This document shows, piece by piece, positions 36,294-44,484 of a stretch of DNA of 59,465 nt. The stretch comes from an uncultured Lachnospiraceae bacterium. GTDB taxonomy: Bacteria; Bacillota; Clostridia; Lachnospirales; Lachnospiraceae. The notes beneath the pieces are model-generated. The model saw only the letters and a program-made list of their open reading frames with translations, had not been told where the DNA came from and ran no database searches. Positions within the stretch are counted from its first letter, which is position 1; each line of letters begins with the position of its first letter. Both the position numbers and the translations under genes were made by a program. The stretch is from assembly GCA_947626965.1 (NCBI GenBank), contig CANQUH010000005.1, positions 1 to 59,465 of the forward strand. Reading direction: 5' to 3'.

Positions 36294-36322
36294 TTGACAT
36301 TATCATGAAAAAAGATTATATT
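36294..36322 (+). promoter_or_regulatory. Promoter P3 of the FHA-PP2C-vWA module
   Basis: -35 TTGACA (36294-36299), 17-base spacer, -10 TATATT (36317-36322). It shares AAAGATTATATTT and the following CTTAA with P1 and P2, so the signalling module is probably co-regulated with the kinase units. Confidence 0.7.
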
Positions 36323-36502
36323 TACCTTAATAATGACTAAAAAGGAAATATGCGGAATTTAAGCAGAAAATGACGGAATCCGCAGAGATTCGGAATCGGA
36401 GATGTCTGTCGGCGCAGATCCAAATCCCGCGCGCAGGACTCGCGAATGAATCATGTGTTGATTTCGTCTGGTAAAAGACAAGTATGCAGGATGGTGAAAA
36501 TT

Positions 36503-37336
36503 ATGGCGGAAGTAGTGAAATGTGAAAAGGGACATTATTATGACAAGTCCATGTTTGTCAGATGTCCTCATTGTGAAGCTGGTGCAGGAGATTTTAGGAA
36601 TACAACCGGCTACAGGAACGAGGTATCCAGATATGCAATAGAATATTTGCAGGAACAACGTGGTAGAGGAAGGATACCGCAGGATAACCCTGTAAAGATG
36701 CCGGAACCATCAGTAGAAATGAATCCGGGAAAAGGAAGCTATCCAGAGGGATCTTGGGACAAAGAAAATGATGAAACGGTTTACGATCCTAGATTTTTGG
36801 GCCCGGATAGTTCGGAAATTTTCGGGAAGGGGTTTCCAGATGAGGGCATAAAACAGAATGAGCCTGTTTCCCAAGATCTGAACAGGAAGAGGGGAGAAGG
36901 CCTCTGGAGAGGGTCAGATAACAGAAAAGACGGCGAAACGATCAGATTTTCCAATAACCAGAATTATATGGTGACAGGCTGGCTGGTCTGCGTGGACGGT
37001 CCGAGTAAAGGCTATTCGTTTAATCTGTATTATGGATTCAATACGATTGGATACAGCAGAAACAACCAGATTCGCCTGCTGGAGGATACCACTATGGTGT
37101 TGGAGGATACTACTGTAGCAGGAAAAGTACACTGTTCTGTTGTCTATGAGGATCGGAAAAACTGCTTTTATCTGGTTCCGGAGGAAGGTCGGGAAACGTA
37201 TCTGAATGATCAGCGCCTGACAGAAGCATCGGAACTGAAGAACGAGGACAGGATTCATATCGGAAAGACGCAGTTTGTTTTTATTGCTTTTTGCGGCGGA
37301 GAGCGGAAATGGGACAGGAAGCTGATGCGGAGATAG
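36503..37336 (+). CDS. Zinc-ribbon FHA-domain protein 1, with degenerate FHA core
   Basis: Protein of 277 residues. N-terminal CEKGHYYDKSMFVRCPHC is a small zinc-binding ribbon shared with the FHA protein at 40715. A polar linker leads to the C-terminal FHA domain (about residues 155-265). FHA domains bind phosphothreonine through Arg and Ser in GR(S) and S-x-x-H. Here the first motif reads IGYSRNNQ (Tyr for Arg) and the second AGKVHCS (Gly for Ser), with a doubled LEDTT segment between them, so phosphopeptide binding may be lost or changed. AGGATGG before ATG 36503 supports this start; ATG 36491 is the alternative. First gene of the unit driven by P3. Confidence 0.82.
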   Translation: MAEVVKCEKGHYYDKSMFVRCPHCEAGAGDFRNTTGYRNEVSRYAIEYLQEQRGRGRIPQDNPVKMPEPSVEMNPGKGSYPEGSWDKENDETVYDPRFLGPDSSEIFGKGFPDEGIKQNEPVSQDLNRKRGEGLWRGSDNRKDGETIRFSNNQNYMVTGWLVCVDGPSKGYSFNLYYGFNTIGYSRNNQIRLLEDTTMVLEDTTVAGKVHCSVVYEDRKNCFYLVPEEGRETYLNDQRLTEASELKNEDRIHIGKTQFVFIAFCGGERKWDRKLMRR

Positions 37337-37398
37337 GGAAATAATGAGGGGATCCTGCCGTGCAGAGCATGAATGTCCGGAAGACAGGAGGATTATTT

Positions 37399-38124
37399 GT
37401 GATTACATATGAAATGTTGTCGGAAACCGGGGAGAGGGATAAAAATGAGGACAGCATCCGGGTACTGCAGACGCAGGAGGGGATCTGTGCGGCGCTGGGA
37501 GACGGCCTTGGAGGTCACGGATACGGAGAGGAAGCTTCCAGACTTGTGACGGAATGTGTGACGGAGATATTCAAAAAAAACGCGCAGGTTTCGGAGGAGG
37601 TCATAAGACAGTGTTTTGAGGAGAGTCAGAAAAGGCTTGTGGAAAAGCAGAAAAAAGCGGGGAAAGAATATGGGATGAAGACAACACTCTGCGTTTTTCT
37701 GTCGGATGAGCGGAGATTTCTGTGGGGACATATCGGGGATTCCCGGATTTACCATTTCGCAGGAAAAAAGCTGGCGGAATGTACCTTCGATCACAGTGTG
37801 CCTCAGATGCTTGTGGCGGCCGGTGAGATTACTTCGAAGCAGATCCGCAGGCATCCGGACCGGAGCCGCCTTCTGAGGGTGATGGGAATGGAATGGCGGA
37901 GAACTCCTTACGTCATATCAGATTTTCATGATTATGAGCCAGGCCATGCCATACTGATGTGTTCCGACGGATTCTGGGAATGGATTGAGGAAGATGAGAT
38001 GGAATCGTGCCTTGAGAAAGCGGAGACGGCGGCGGACTGGCTGAACAGTATGAAGGAGATTGTGCGGAAAAACGGGGAAGGACAGGGAATGGATAATTAT
38101 TCGGCAATCTGTATCTGGACCTGA
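37399..38124 (+). CDS. PP2C-type Ser/Thr protein phosphatase 1
   Basis: Protein of 241 residues starting at GTG 37399, 7 bases after AGGAGG (37386-37391). All PP2C metal-site motifs are present: RDKNEDS, GDGLGGHGYGEEAS, HIGDSRIYHF, CSDGFWEW and MDNYSAI. It removes phosphate from Ser/Thr in Mn/Mg-dependent fashion and most likely reverses the phosphorylation by K1-K7. Cytoplasmic. It follows FHA1 by 62 bases. Confidence 0.93.
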   Translation: MITYEMLSETGERDKNEDSIRVLQTQEGICAALGDGLGGHGYGEEASRLVTECVTEIFKKNAQVSEEVIRQCFEESQKRLVEKQKKAGKEYGMKTTLCVFLSDERRFLWGHIGDSRIYHFAGKKLAECTFDHSVPQMLVAAGEITSKQIRRHPDRSRLLRVMGMEWRRTPYVISDFHDYEPGHAILMCSDGFWEWIEEDEMESCLEKAETAADWLNSMKEIVRKNGEGQGMDNYSAICIWT

Positions 38125-38157
38125 AAAAGAAAGAGAAAGCAAAAGAGGGATGAGGTT

Positions 38158-39858
38158 ATGGGAAAAAAAGCGATTACAAAAATCTGCGGGGGAGCTGGAA
38201 TAATACTGTGCATACTCATGTTGTGCATATTGTCTGTGCCGACGGCGGCGTATGCATCGGATACAAGTGAGAAAATGACGATTGAGCAGGCAAGAATTTA
38301 TATGCCGGACATCCGGGTTTACTATTATCCGGGGAGCTCTCTTACAGACGGTGTGACAGCATCCCTCTCGGATCAGAAACTGACCGTGGTAAACAGTTAT
38401 CCATATTCTGAAGACAAGAACGGGACGGATTACTATATTCTGGTGGATGTATCCCTGTCGATCAGCAAGGATTATTTTGCGGATATCCGTCAGGCGCTGA
38501 TCAGTTTTCCGGACGGAATGAAAGATAAGGATACGCTGTCCGTACTTACGTTCGGAGATCAGGTAAATGTCGTACTGGATAAGGAGAAGAAGGCGGATAC
38601 AATCAGAAGTACGCTGGAAGGGCTGGATAACAATGATATGAATACACATTTGTTCGAGGCCCTGAACAAGACAGCGGAGCTGGCCGACAAGGAGGAGAAT
38701 ATAGAAAAGCGCAGCGTGGCGCTTGTGATTTCCGACGGTGAGGACTGCTCCACGAACGAGAGTACCAGAAATGAAGCGCTCGAAGGGCTTCAGAAAGCGG
38801 GAATTCCTCTGTATGCGATGGCAGTGAGAGAAACGGCGCATGGGGAGGCGAATGCTTTTATCGAAGCCTTCAGTGATTTCGTGCGTGCGGCGAACGGACA
38901 GCTGTCGGTGTTCGGACTGGGAGAGGCGCAGACCTGTATGCAGAATATTCAGAACAGACTGAATTCTGTGCAGGTGCTTGAACTGAAAGCCCCCAGCAAC
39001 AGGATCACATCTGTTATGCAGCCGCTGACGCTGGTTGCTTCCGGTGCGGGAAGCGAATCTCTGCAGGTATGCCCCAGATATAATAAGAAAGACACGGAGG
39101 CGCCTTCGGCTTCCGTTAAACAGATTTCGGAAAAAGAGCTGAGAATTGTATACAGTGAGCCTGTAAAAAATGCGGAGGACACAGCGAATTATAAAGTGAC
39201 GTGTGATGGGGAGGTCGTGCCGGTTTATACGGTGGACTACAGAGAGAAGAAGAAGGCCGCCGCGGTGCTGACTTTTCGCGAGCCGCTGGAAAACGGGGAT
39301 TATATCGTGGAATTTCAGGGAATTTCAGATAACTCCATGGAAGAAAACATGATTTCCCAGAATGCGCAGCTGCATATAGGACCGGGCGGTGAAAATGCGG
39401 AGGAACCCGAAACAGAGCCGGATACGGACACGGATTCTGAAGAAGGGAACGGAATTCCGGCGGTGGGAATTATCCTGACGGCTGTTCTGCTCATTGGAAT
39501 TGCCGCGGCGCTCGCATTTTTCATGATAAAGAGGAAAAAATCTGAGGAAGAACCTTCACTGGATGAGAGCAGGCTGAGACTTACGATCAAGAGTGACGAA
39601 GAAGAAAAGACGAAAGAAGTTGTGATCAGGGACAGGCTGATATTCGGACGTTCCTCGGAATGTGACATTGCAGTCATAGATAAGCTTCTGTCAAGGAGGC
39701 ATTTCATGATCGAGAAAGAAGACGGTCTTTTCTACATTTCCGATCTCGATTCCATGAACGGGACGATGTTAAATGGCGTTCGGATTACAGCGAGATGCAG
39801 GCTGAAAAATGGAGACGTCGTCCAGGCAGGCTCTCTGTTTATAATCATAAACTGGTAG
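38158..39858 (+). CDS. Membrane vWA-FHA protein
   Basis: Protein of 566 residues. Signal sequence or first helix (GIILCILMLCILSVPTAA); then an extracellular von Willebrand A domain with MIDAS DVSLSIS (about residue 97) and a later SDGEDCS. An Ig-like beta domain follows (about residues 320-415). One membrane helix (AVGIILTAVLLIGIAAALAFF, about 434-456) leads to a cytoplasmic canonical FHA domain with IFGRSSECDI, LSRRHFM and NGTMLNG, so phosphothreonine binding is expected. It can link an outside binding event to a phosphothreonine signal inside. It lies between the two PP2C genes and probably belongs to their operon. Confidence 0.9.
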   Translation: MGKKAITKICGGAGIILCILMLCILSVPTAAYASDTSEKMTIEQARIYMPDIRVYYYPGSSLTDGVTASLSDQKLTVVNSYPYSEDKNGTDYYILVDVSLSISKDYFADIRQALISFPDGMKDKDTLSVLTFGDQVNVVLDKEKKADTIRSTLEGLDNNDMNTHLFEALNKTAELADKEENIEKRSVALVISDGEDCSTNESTRNEALEGLQKAGIPLYAMAVRETAHGEANAFIEAFSDFVRAANGQLSVFGLGEAQTCMQNIQNRLNSVQVLELKAPSNRITSVMQPLTLVASGAGSESLQVCPRYNKKDTEAPSASVKQISEKELRIVYSEPVKNAEDTANYKVTCDGEVVPVYTVDYREKKKAAAVLTFREPLENGDYIVEFQGISDNSMEENMISQNAQLHIGPGGENAEEPETEPDTDTDSEEGNGIPAVGIILTAVLLIGIAAALAFFMIKRKKSEEEPSLDESRLRLTIKSDEEEKTKEVVIRDRLIFGRSSECDIAVIDKLLSRRHFMIEKEDGLFYISDLDSMNGTMLNGVRITARCRLKNGDVVQAGSLFIIINW

Positions 39859-39893
39859 GAAAATCTGATAGAGACAGAGCAGGAGGATATGCG

Positions 39894-40700
39894 GTGACAT
39901 ATGTGAATCAGGATGACATTACGACGCTGGATGAAAAAAAGCTCCTTCCGACAATTAAAATGGGGATTTCCACTGTTCTGGGGACACGGAAGGAACAGCA
40001 GGATACGGTGTTCGGATTCAGCCGGGAACCTTTTCATATTGCTGTAGTCTGTGACGGAATGGGCGGTCTTAATGCCGGAGAAACAGCCAGTCAGAAAGCG
40101 GTGGAAGTTTTAGCGAAGGACTTCCTGAAGTTTGAAGAGGATGAGGAGGAGATTCCGAAATTTCTCCTTATGGAGGCAAAGAAGCTGGATGAGGAAGTGT
40201 ATGATCTTTGCGATGAGGAAGGGGAACGGCTTGATGCTGGAACTACGGTCGCGGCCGTCATGATCGCAGGAAAAAAATTATACTGGATGTCTGTCGGTGA
40301 CAGCAAGATATTTTTCATTGCGGGAAACCGTATTTTTCCGGTTACCAGGGAGCACAATTACAGACTTTCGCTGGATATTATGAAAAAAAGAGGAACCATA
40401 TCAGAGGAGGACTATGAACTGGAATCAAAAAAGGGGGAAGCCTTGATCAGCTATATTGGCATGGGAAATCTTCGCCTGATTGACTGCAGTCAGGAGGCAA
40501 TTGTTCTGGAAAAGGGAGACAGGGTTCTTTTATGCAGCGACGGTCTGTACAGAAGTCTGACAGAAGAGGAAATCCTGAATATCGTAAAAAAAGAGAGAAA
40601 TGTGCAGGAAGCGGCCAATGCTCTGACCAGACAGGTCATGGGGCGGGCGGCAGTAAAAAGTCAGGATAATACATCCGTCGTACTGATACAGTACGCGTGA
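39894..40700 (+). CDS. PP2C-type Ser/Thr protein phosphatase 2
   Basis: Protein of 268 residues. GTG 39894 lies 7 bases after AGGAGG (39881-39886); a longer frame back to 39795 overlaps the vWA-FHA gene and is not needed. PP2C motifs: TRKEQQDTV, CDGMGGLNAGETAS, SVGDSKIFF, CSDGLYRSL and QDNTSVVL. It is only distantly similar to phosphatase 1, so the two may have different targets. The next gene starts 14 bases after its stop. Confidence 0.92.
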   Translation: MTYVNQDDITTLDEKKLLPTIKMGISTVLGTRKEQQDTVFGFSREPFHIAVVCDGMGGLNAGETASQKAVEVLAKDFLKFEEDEEEIPKFLLMEAKKLDEEVYDLCDEEGERLDAGTTVAAVMIAGKKLYWMSVGDSKIFFIAGNRIFPVTREHNYRLSLDIMKKRGTISEEDYELESKKGEALISYIGMGNLRLIDCSQEAIVLEKGDRVLLCSDGLYRSLTEEEILNIVKKERNVQEAANALTRQVMGRAAVKSQDNTSVVLIQYA

Positions 40701-40714
40701 TCACAGGAGGAAAC

Positions 40715-41509
40715 GTGGATACTTATTTTGTGAGATGTGTAAATGGTCATTATTATGAAGCAAACAAATATGATGTGTGCCCGTACTGCAGCGCGGAAGC
40801 AGATTATACGCAGTATCTTGTTAACTCAGATGATGATCAGGCAGTTACTATGAGAAGCAGCGTGGTTTTTGGGGAAAGCGGCAGATCCAGCCAGGGGTAT
40901 GGATCTGTTTCACCACAGGATGAAAAAACAGTGCGGTATGCAGATTACCAGAGTTCTTCGGATTCCGGAAGACAGTCCCAGCCGAAGGTGACGAAGAGGA
41001 TGGAGGAAGACGGATTTGACAATGGAAAGATAGATCCTGTAAATATCGCCCTGTCGGCTCCTCTGGATGTGGAGAATCCGAAATATATGATGAACCGCGG
41101 AAAAACCTCGGATGGCAGCCGGCCAAAAGGAACCTGCTTTCTGGAACCGGTGGGCTGGCTGATCTGCGTGGATGGGCCGGACTTTGGCAAAAGCTATCCT
41201 CTGCGGGAAGGGAAAAACAGCATAGGACGTTCCGATGAGATGGATGTGGTGCTGAAGAATGATCCGTATATTTCCCGGAAAAATCACGCGTGGATTGAGT
41301 ACGTGGAAGAGGAACGAAAATTCATCATATCTGTAGGGGAAGCAAAAAAAATGATTTATCTCAATGATGAACTGGTGCTGATGCCCCTGGAAATGGGGCG
41401 GAATGATATTCTTATACTGGAAGATACAAGCCTGGCGCTGATTCCGTGCTGTGATGAAAACTTCAGCTGGAAGTCAGCCAGGAAGAAAGGTTCTTTTCCG
41501 GCTGAATAG
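40715..41509 (+). CDS. Zinc-ribbon FHA-domain protein 2
   Basis: Protein of 264 residues from GTG 40715, with AGGAGG at 40705-40710. N-terminal CVNGHYYEANKYDVCPYC matches the ribbon of FHA1. The C-terminal FHA domain is canonical: SIGRSDEMDVVL and ISRKNHAWIEY keep the phosphothreonine-contacting Arg and Ser, and YLNDELV fits the last loop. It is the likely reader of kinase-generated phosphothreonine, in contrast to FHA1. Third GTG start in this operon. Confidence 0.87.
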   Translation: MDTYFVRCVNGHYYEANKYDVCPYCSAEADYTQYLVNSDDDQAVTMRSSVVFGESGRSSQGYGSVSPQDEKTVRYADYQSSSDSGRQSQPKVTKRMEEDGFDNGKIDPVNIALSAPLDVENPKYMMNRGKTSDGSRPKGTCFLEPVGWLICVDGPDFGKSYPLREGKNSIGRSDEMDVVLKNDPYISRKNHAWIEYVEEERKFIISVGEAKKMIYLNDELVLMPLEMGRNDILILEDTSLALIPCCDENFSWKSARKKGSFPAE

Positions 41510-41713
41510 CGGGCGCAGAAAATGAAGAGGGGAGATCGGGCGAGATGAGGGAAATCCCGCCTGATGTCAGGTATGGAACAGCAGAGGGTTCGGGGTACTG
41601 TGCGTTATAAAATTCGTCGTTGTCCAGAAGATTGTGGTGTGAACAGCAATGGATTTATGGCATGGATATACTGCCTGGAATTCTCTGCATTTTATAAAGG
41701 AGTGCAGTAGAAA

Positions 41714-42709
41714 ATGTATCATCAGTTATGTCTAAATTGTTTTAGAATAAAGGGAAATTTTGAAGTTTGCCGATATTGCGGGTATGTGGAAGGCGCGCAG
41801 CAGAAAGCCGCGTTTCAGCTGAAGCAGGGAACGATCCTGCAGGACAGATATATCATAGGAGAGGCGCTTGGATATGGAGGGTTTGGAATTACCTACCGCG
41901 CATATGATACTGTTTTGAGCATTGTCGTGGCAATCAAAGAGTTTTATCCGGCAAATCTGGTAAACCGTGCGGAAGGAGAAGTCAAAGTAGGGATTTTTTC
42001 GGGAAACAAGGCGGTGGATTATCAGAGACAGCTGGGGCGTTTCATAGAGGAAGCCAGAAATATGGCTCTTTTTGCAAAAGAGAAGGATATTGTCAATGTA
42101 TTTGCGTACTTTGAGGCAAACGGGACTGCCTATATCATTATGGAGTACGTTGAGGGAATTCTGCTGAAAAAATATCTGAAAGAAAAAGGAAAAATACCGG
42201 AGGCACAGGCCTGCGCCTATATATGCGCTGTTCTGACAGCCGTGCAGAAGATACATGACAAAGGAATTATACATAAGGATGTCAGTCCGGATAATATCTT
42301 TATCCTTTCCCCCAATCAGATAAAAATTTTCGATTTTGGAGCCGCAAAACTCCAGGAGGAAGAGACAGGGAAAAACAGTGCGGTTGTGGTGAAGGCAGGG
42401 TACGCTCCGCCGGAACAGTATCGTTCCAGAGGCAAACAGGACAGCCGCATTGATATCTACGCTGCGGGAGCCGTACTTTATCAGATGCTTACCGGGGAAC
42501 GTCCAATGGAATCTCTTGACCGGAATCAGAGAGATCTTCTGGAACCGCCGTCAAAGAAGGGAATTCAGGTCAGCCCGCATGTGGAGGAGGCCGTCATGAA
42601 GGCGCTTTCCTTGAAACCGGAAAATCGTTTTTCGTCTGCGGAAGAATTCCGGATGGCGCTTCAGGCGCCGGAATCGGAAGCAAAAAAGAAATGGTGGAAA
42701 TTGTGGTAA
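41714..42709 (+). CDS. K4: soluble zinc-ribbon Ser/Thr kinase
   Basis: Protein of 331 residues with zinc-ribbon C6/C9/C19/C22 and kinase motifs GYGGFG (53-58), K75 in VAIKEF, HKDVSPDN (HKD in place of HRD), FDFGAAK and APPEQYRS. It has no linker, membrane helix or ectodomain, and ends soon after the kinase domain (EAKKKWWKLW). It is clearly more diverged than the other six. The HRD Arg to Lys change is tolerated in many active kinases. It follows the phosphatase/FHA module and precedes an RCC1-repeat protein by 43 bases, so it could relay signals for both. Confidence 0.9.
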   Translation: MYHQLCLNCFRIKGNFEVCRYCGYVEGAQQKAAFQLKQGTILQDRYIIGEALGYGGFGITYRAYDTVLSIVVAIKEFYPANLVNRAEGEVKVGIFSGNKAVDYQRQLGRFIEEARNMALFAKEKDIVNVFAYFEANGTAYIIMEYVEGILLKKYLKEKGKIPEAQACAYICAVLTAVQKIHDKGIIHKDVSPDNIFILSPNQIKIFDFGAAKLQEEETGKNSAVVVKAGYAPPEQYRSRGKQDSRIDIYAAGAVLYQMLTGERPMESLDRNQRDLLEPPSKKGIQVSPHVEEAVMKALSLKPENRFSSAEEFRMALQAPESEAKKKWWKLW

Positions 42710-42752
42710 GAAATGTTCGGGATGTTTAAACTGTAGGTGAGGGATGATATTT

Positions 42753-44390
42753 ATGTCAGAAAAAATGAAACGGATAAGAAAAGAACTGCTGGCAGGCCTG
42801 ATCGTTCTGGCTGCCGTTTTGCTGCCTGTGCGGCCGCAGGAGGTACAGGCTGCCGGAACAACGATAACGCAGGTAAGCCAGGGAGGCTATCACAGTGCGG
42901 CGGTCGATAAAAACGGAAACCTGTGGATGTGGGGAAGTAACAATAACGGACAACTTGGAGATGGAACGAAAACAAGCAGAAGCAGGCCGGTAAAAGTCAT
43001 GACGAACGTGAAAGCGGTGAGCTTGGGACATATGAACAGTGCGGCAATCAGGACGGACGGGAGTTTGTGGACATGGGGGTGGAATAATTATGGACAGCTG
43101 GGGGACGGGACGAAAACAGACAGAAACAAACCGGTAAAGATCATGACGAACGTGAAAGCGGTAAGTTTGGGAGAGCTTCACAGTGCGGCGGTCAAGACAG
43201 ATGGGAGCCTTTGGATGTGGGGATATAATTATGGTGGATGTTTGGGAGATGGGACGGAAACGGACAGAAAAAGGCCGGTAAAAGTGATGACGAATGTGAA
43301 AGCGGTAAGCTTGGGGTTTTTGTGTAATAGTGCAGCGGTTAAAACAGATGGGAGTTTATGGGTGTGGGGTGCCGGAGAGTTGGGAAATGGAACCTATGGC
43401 AGCAAAAGGCCGGTAAAGGTGATGACGAATGTGAAAGCGGTAAGCCTGGGAGACGGTAACTATGCGGTGGTCAAAACGGACGGAAGCCTGTGGATGTGGG
43501 GAGGAAACTATAGTGGACAACTTGGAGACGGAACGAAAACAAACAAGGACAGGCCGGTAAAGATTATGACCGGGGTAAAGGAGGTAAGCCTGGGACATTG
43601 GTACAGTGCGGCGGTCAAGACGGACGGGAGTCTGTGGACGTGGGGAGATAATGATGGTGGACGTTTGGGAGATGGGACGGAAACGGACAGAAAAAGGCCG
43701 GTAAAAGTGATGACGAATGTGAAGGAGGTAAGCCTGGGGGTTGAGCGTAGTGCGGCGGTCAGGACAGACGGAAGCCTGTGGACGTGGGGGAACTGGGCTC
43801 TGGGAAATGGAAGCTATGGAGGCAGCAGCAAACCTGTAAAGATAGCGATCAATCAAAAGGAGAAGCAGGCGATCACCGTAAATAAGATGATCACAGTGAA
43901 AACTTATGGGAAAGGTGAGACATTCAATCTTGGAGCCAGGGCGGCAGGAAAACTGACGTATCAGAGCAGCAATGCGAAGGTGGCCATTGTCTACGCGTCG
44001 GGTGTGGTGAAAATAACAGGCTGCGGGACGGCAGTGATTACGGTAAACGCGGCGGCTACCACGGAATACGAAGCAGCGACAGAGACAGTTCAGCTGACTG
44101 TCGAGCCAGATGTACAATTTATTTCTGTTACTTCAGGGAAGAAAGGTTATCTGACGTTCAAATGGGGAAGGAACAGCCTGGTGAACGGCTATGAGATAAA
44201 TTATTCCACAAGTAAGGCGTTTTCCTCTGCGAAAAGAGGAACAGTAAGCAATAATCGCACTACAGAAGGTGAGAGAAGCGGTTTAGTCAGCGGTCAGATT
44301 TATTACGTCCGCATCCGGGGATACAGACTTGTGAATGGGGTAGAGATCTATGGTCCGTGGAGCGCTGTAAAATACTGCAGGGTAAAGTAG
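42753..44390 (+). CDS. Secreted RCC1-repeat protein with Ig-like and FN3 domains
   Basis: Protein of 545 residues. Signal peptide (ELLAGLIVLAAVLLPVRPQEVQA), then seven RCC1-like repeats of about 50 residues (KTDGSLWMWG...GQLGDGT type), enough for one seven-bladed beta-propeller. One Ig-like domain (YGKGETFNLGARAAGKL) and one FN3-like domain ending GPWSAVKYCRVK follow. GTGAGGG before ATG 42753 supports this start. The same RCC1 repeats are fused to kinase K7 and to the Kpsi fragment, which ties this protein to the kinases. No anchor motif is visible. Confidence 0.88.
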   Translation: MSEKMKRIRKELLAGLIVLAAVLLPVRPQEVQAAGTTITQVSQGGYHSAAVDKNGNLWMWGSNNNGQLGDGTKTSRSRPVKVMTNVKAVSLGHMNSAAIRTDGSLWTWGWNNYGQLGDGTKTDRNKPVKIMTNVKAVSLGELHSAAVKTDGSLWMWGYNYGGCLGDGTETDRKRPVKVMTNVKAVSLGFLCNSAAVKTDGSLWVWGAGELGNGTYGSKRPVKVMTNVKAVSLGDGNYAVVKTDGSLWMWGGNYSGQLGDGTKTNKDRPVKIMTGVKEVSLGHWYSAAVKTDGSLWTWGDNDGGRLGDGTETDRKRPVKVMTNVKEVSLGVERSAAVRTDGSLWTWGNWALGNGSYGGSSKPVKIAINQKEKQAITVNKMITVKTYGKGETFNLGARAAGKLTYQSSNAKVAIVYASGVVKITGCGTAVITVNAAATTEYEAATETVQLTVEPDVQFISVTSGKKGYLTFKWGRNSLVNGYEINYSTSKAFSSAKRGTVSNNRTTEGERSGLVSGQIYYVRIRGYRLVNGVEIYGPWSAVKYCRVK

Positions 44391-44484
44391 AAATTGGAGG
44401 GTTTCGGGAAAAATTCAGGTTGAATTTGGCGGAAGCAGTTCTGTCTGTCCGCCGGGTCAGAAAAATGAGGAGAGAAAGAGATAA

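Noticed and set aside
36503..41509. FHA/PP2C/kinase module as part of a type VI or VII secretion system
   Set aside because: No sheath, baseplate, EssC, WXG100 or other secretion genes are visible in the window.
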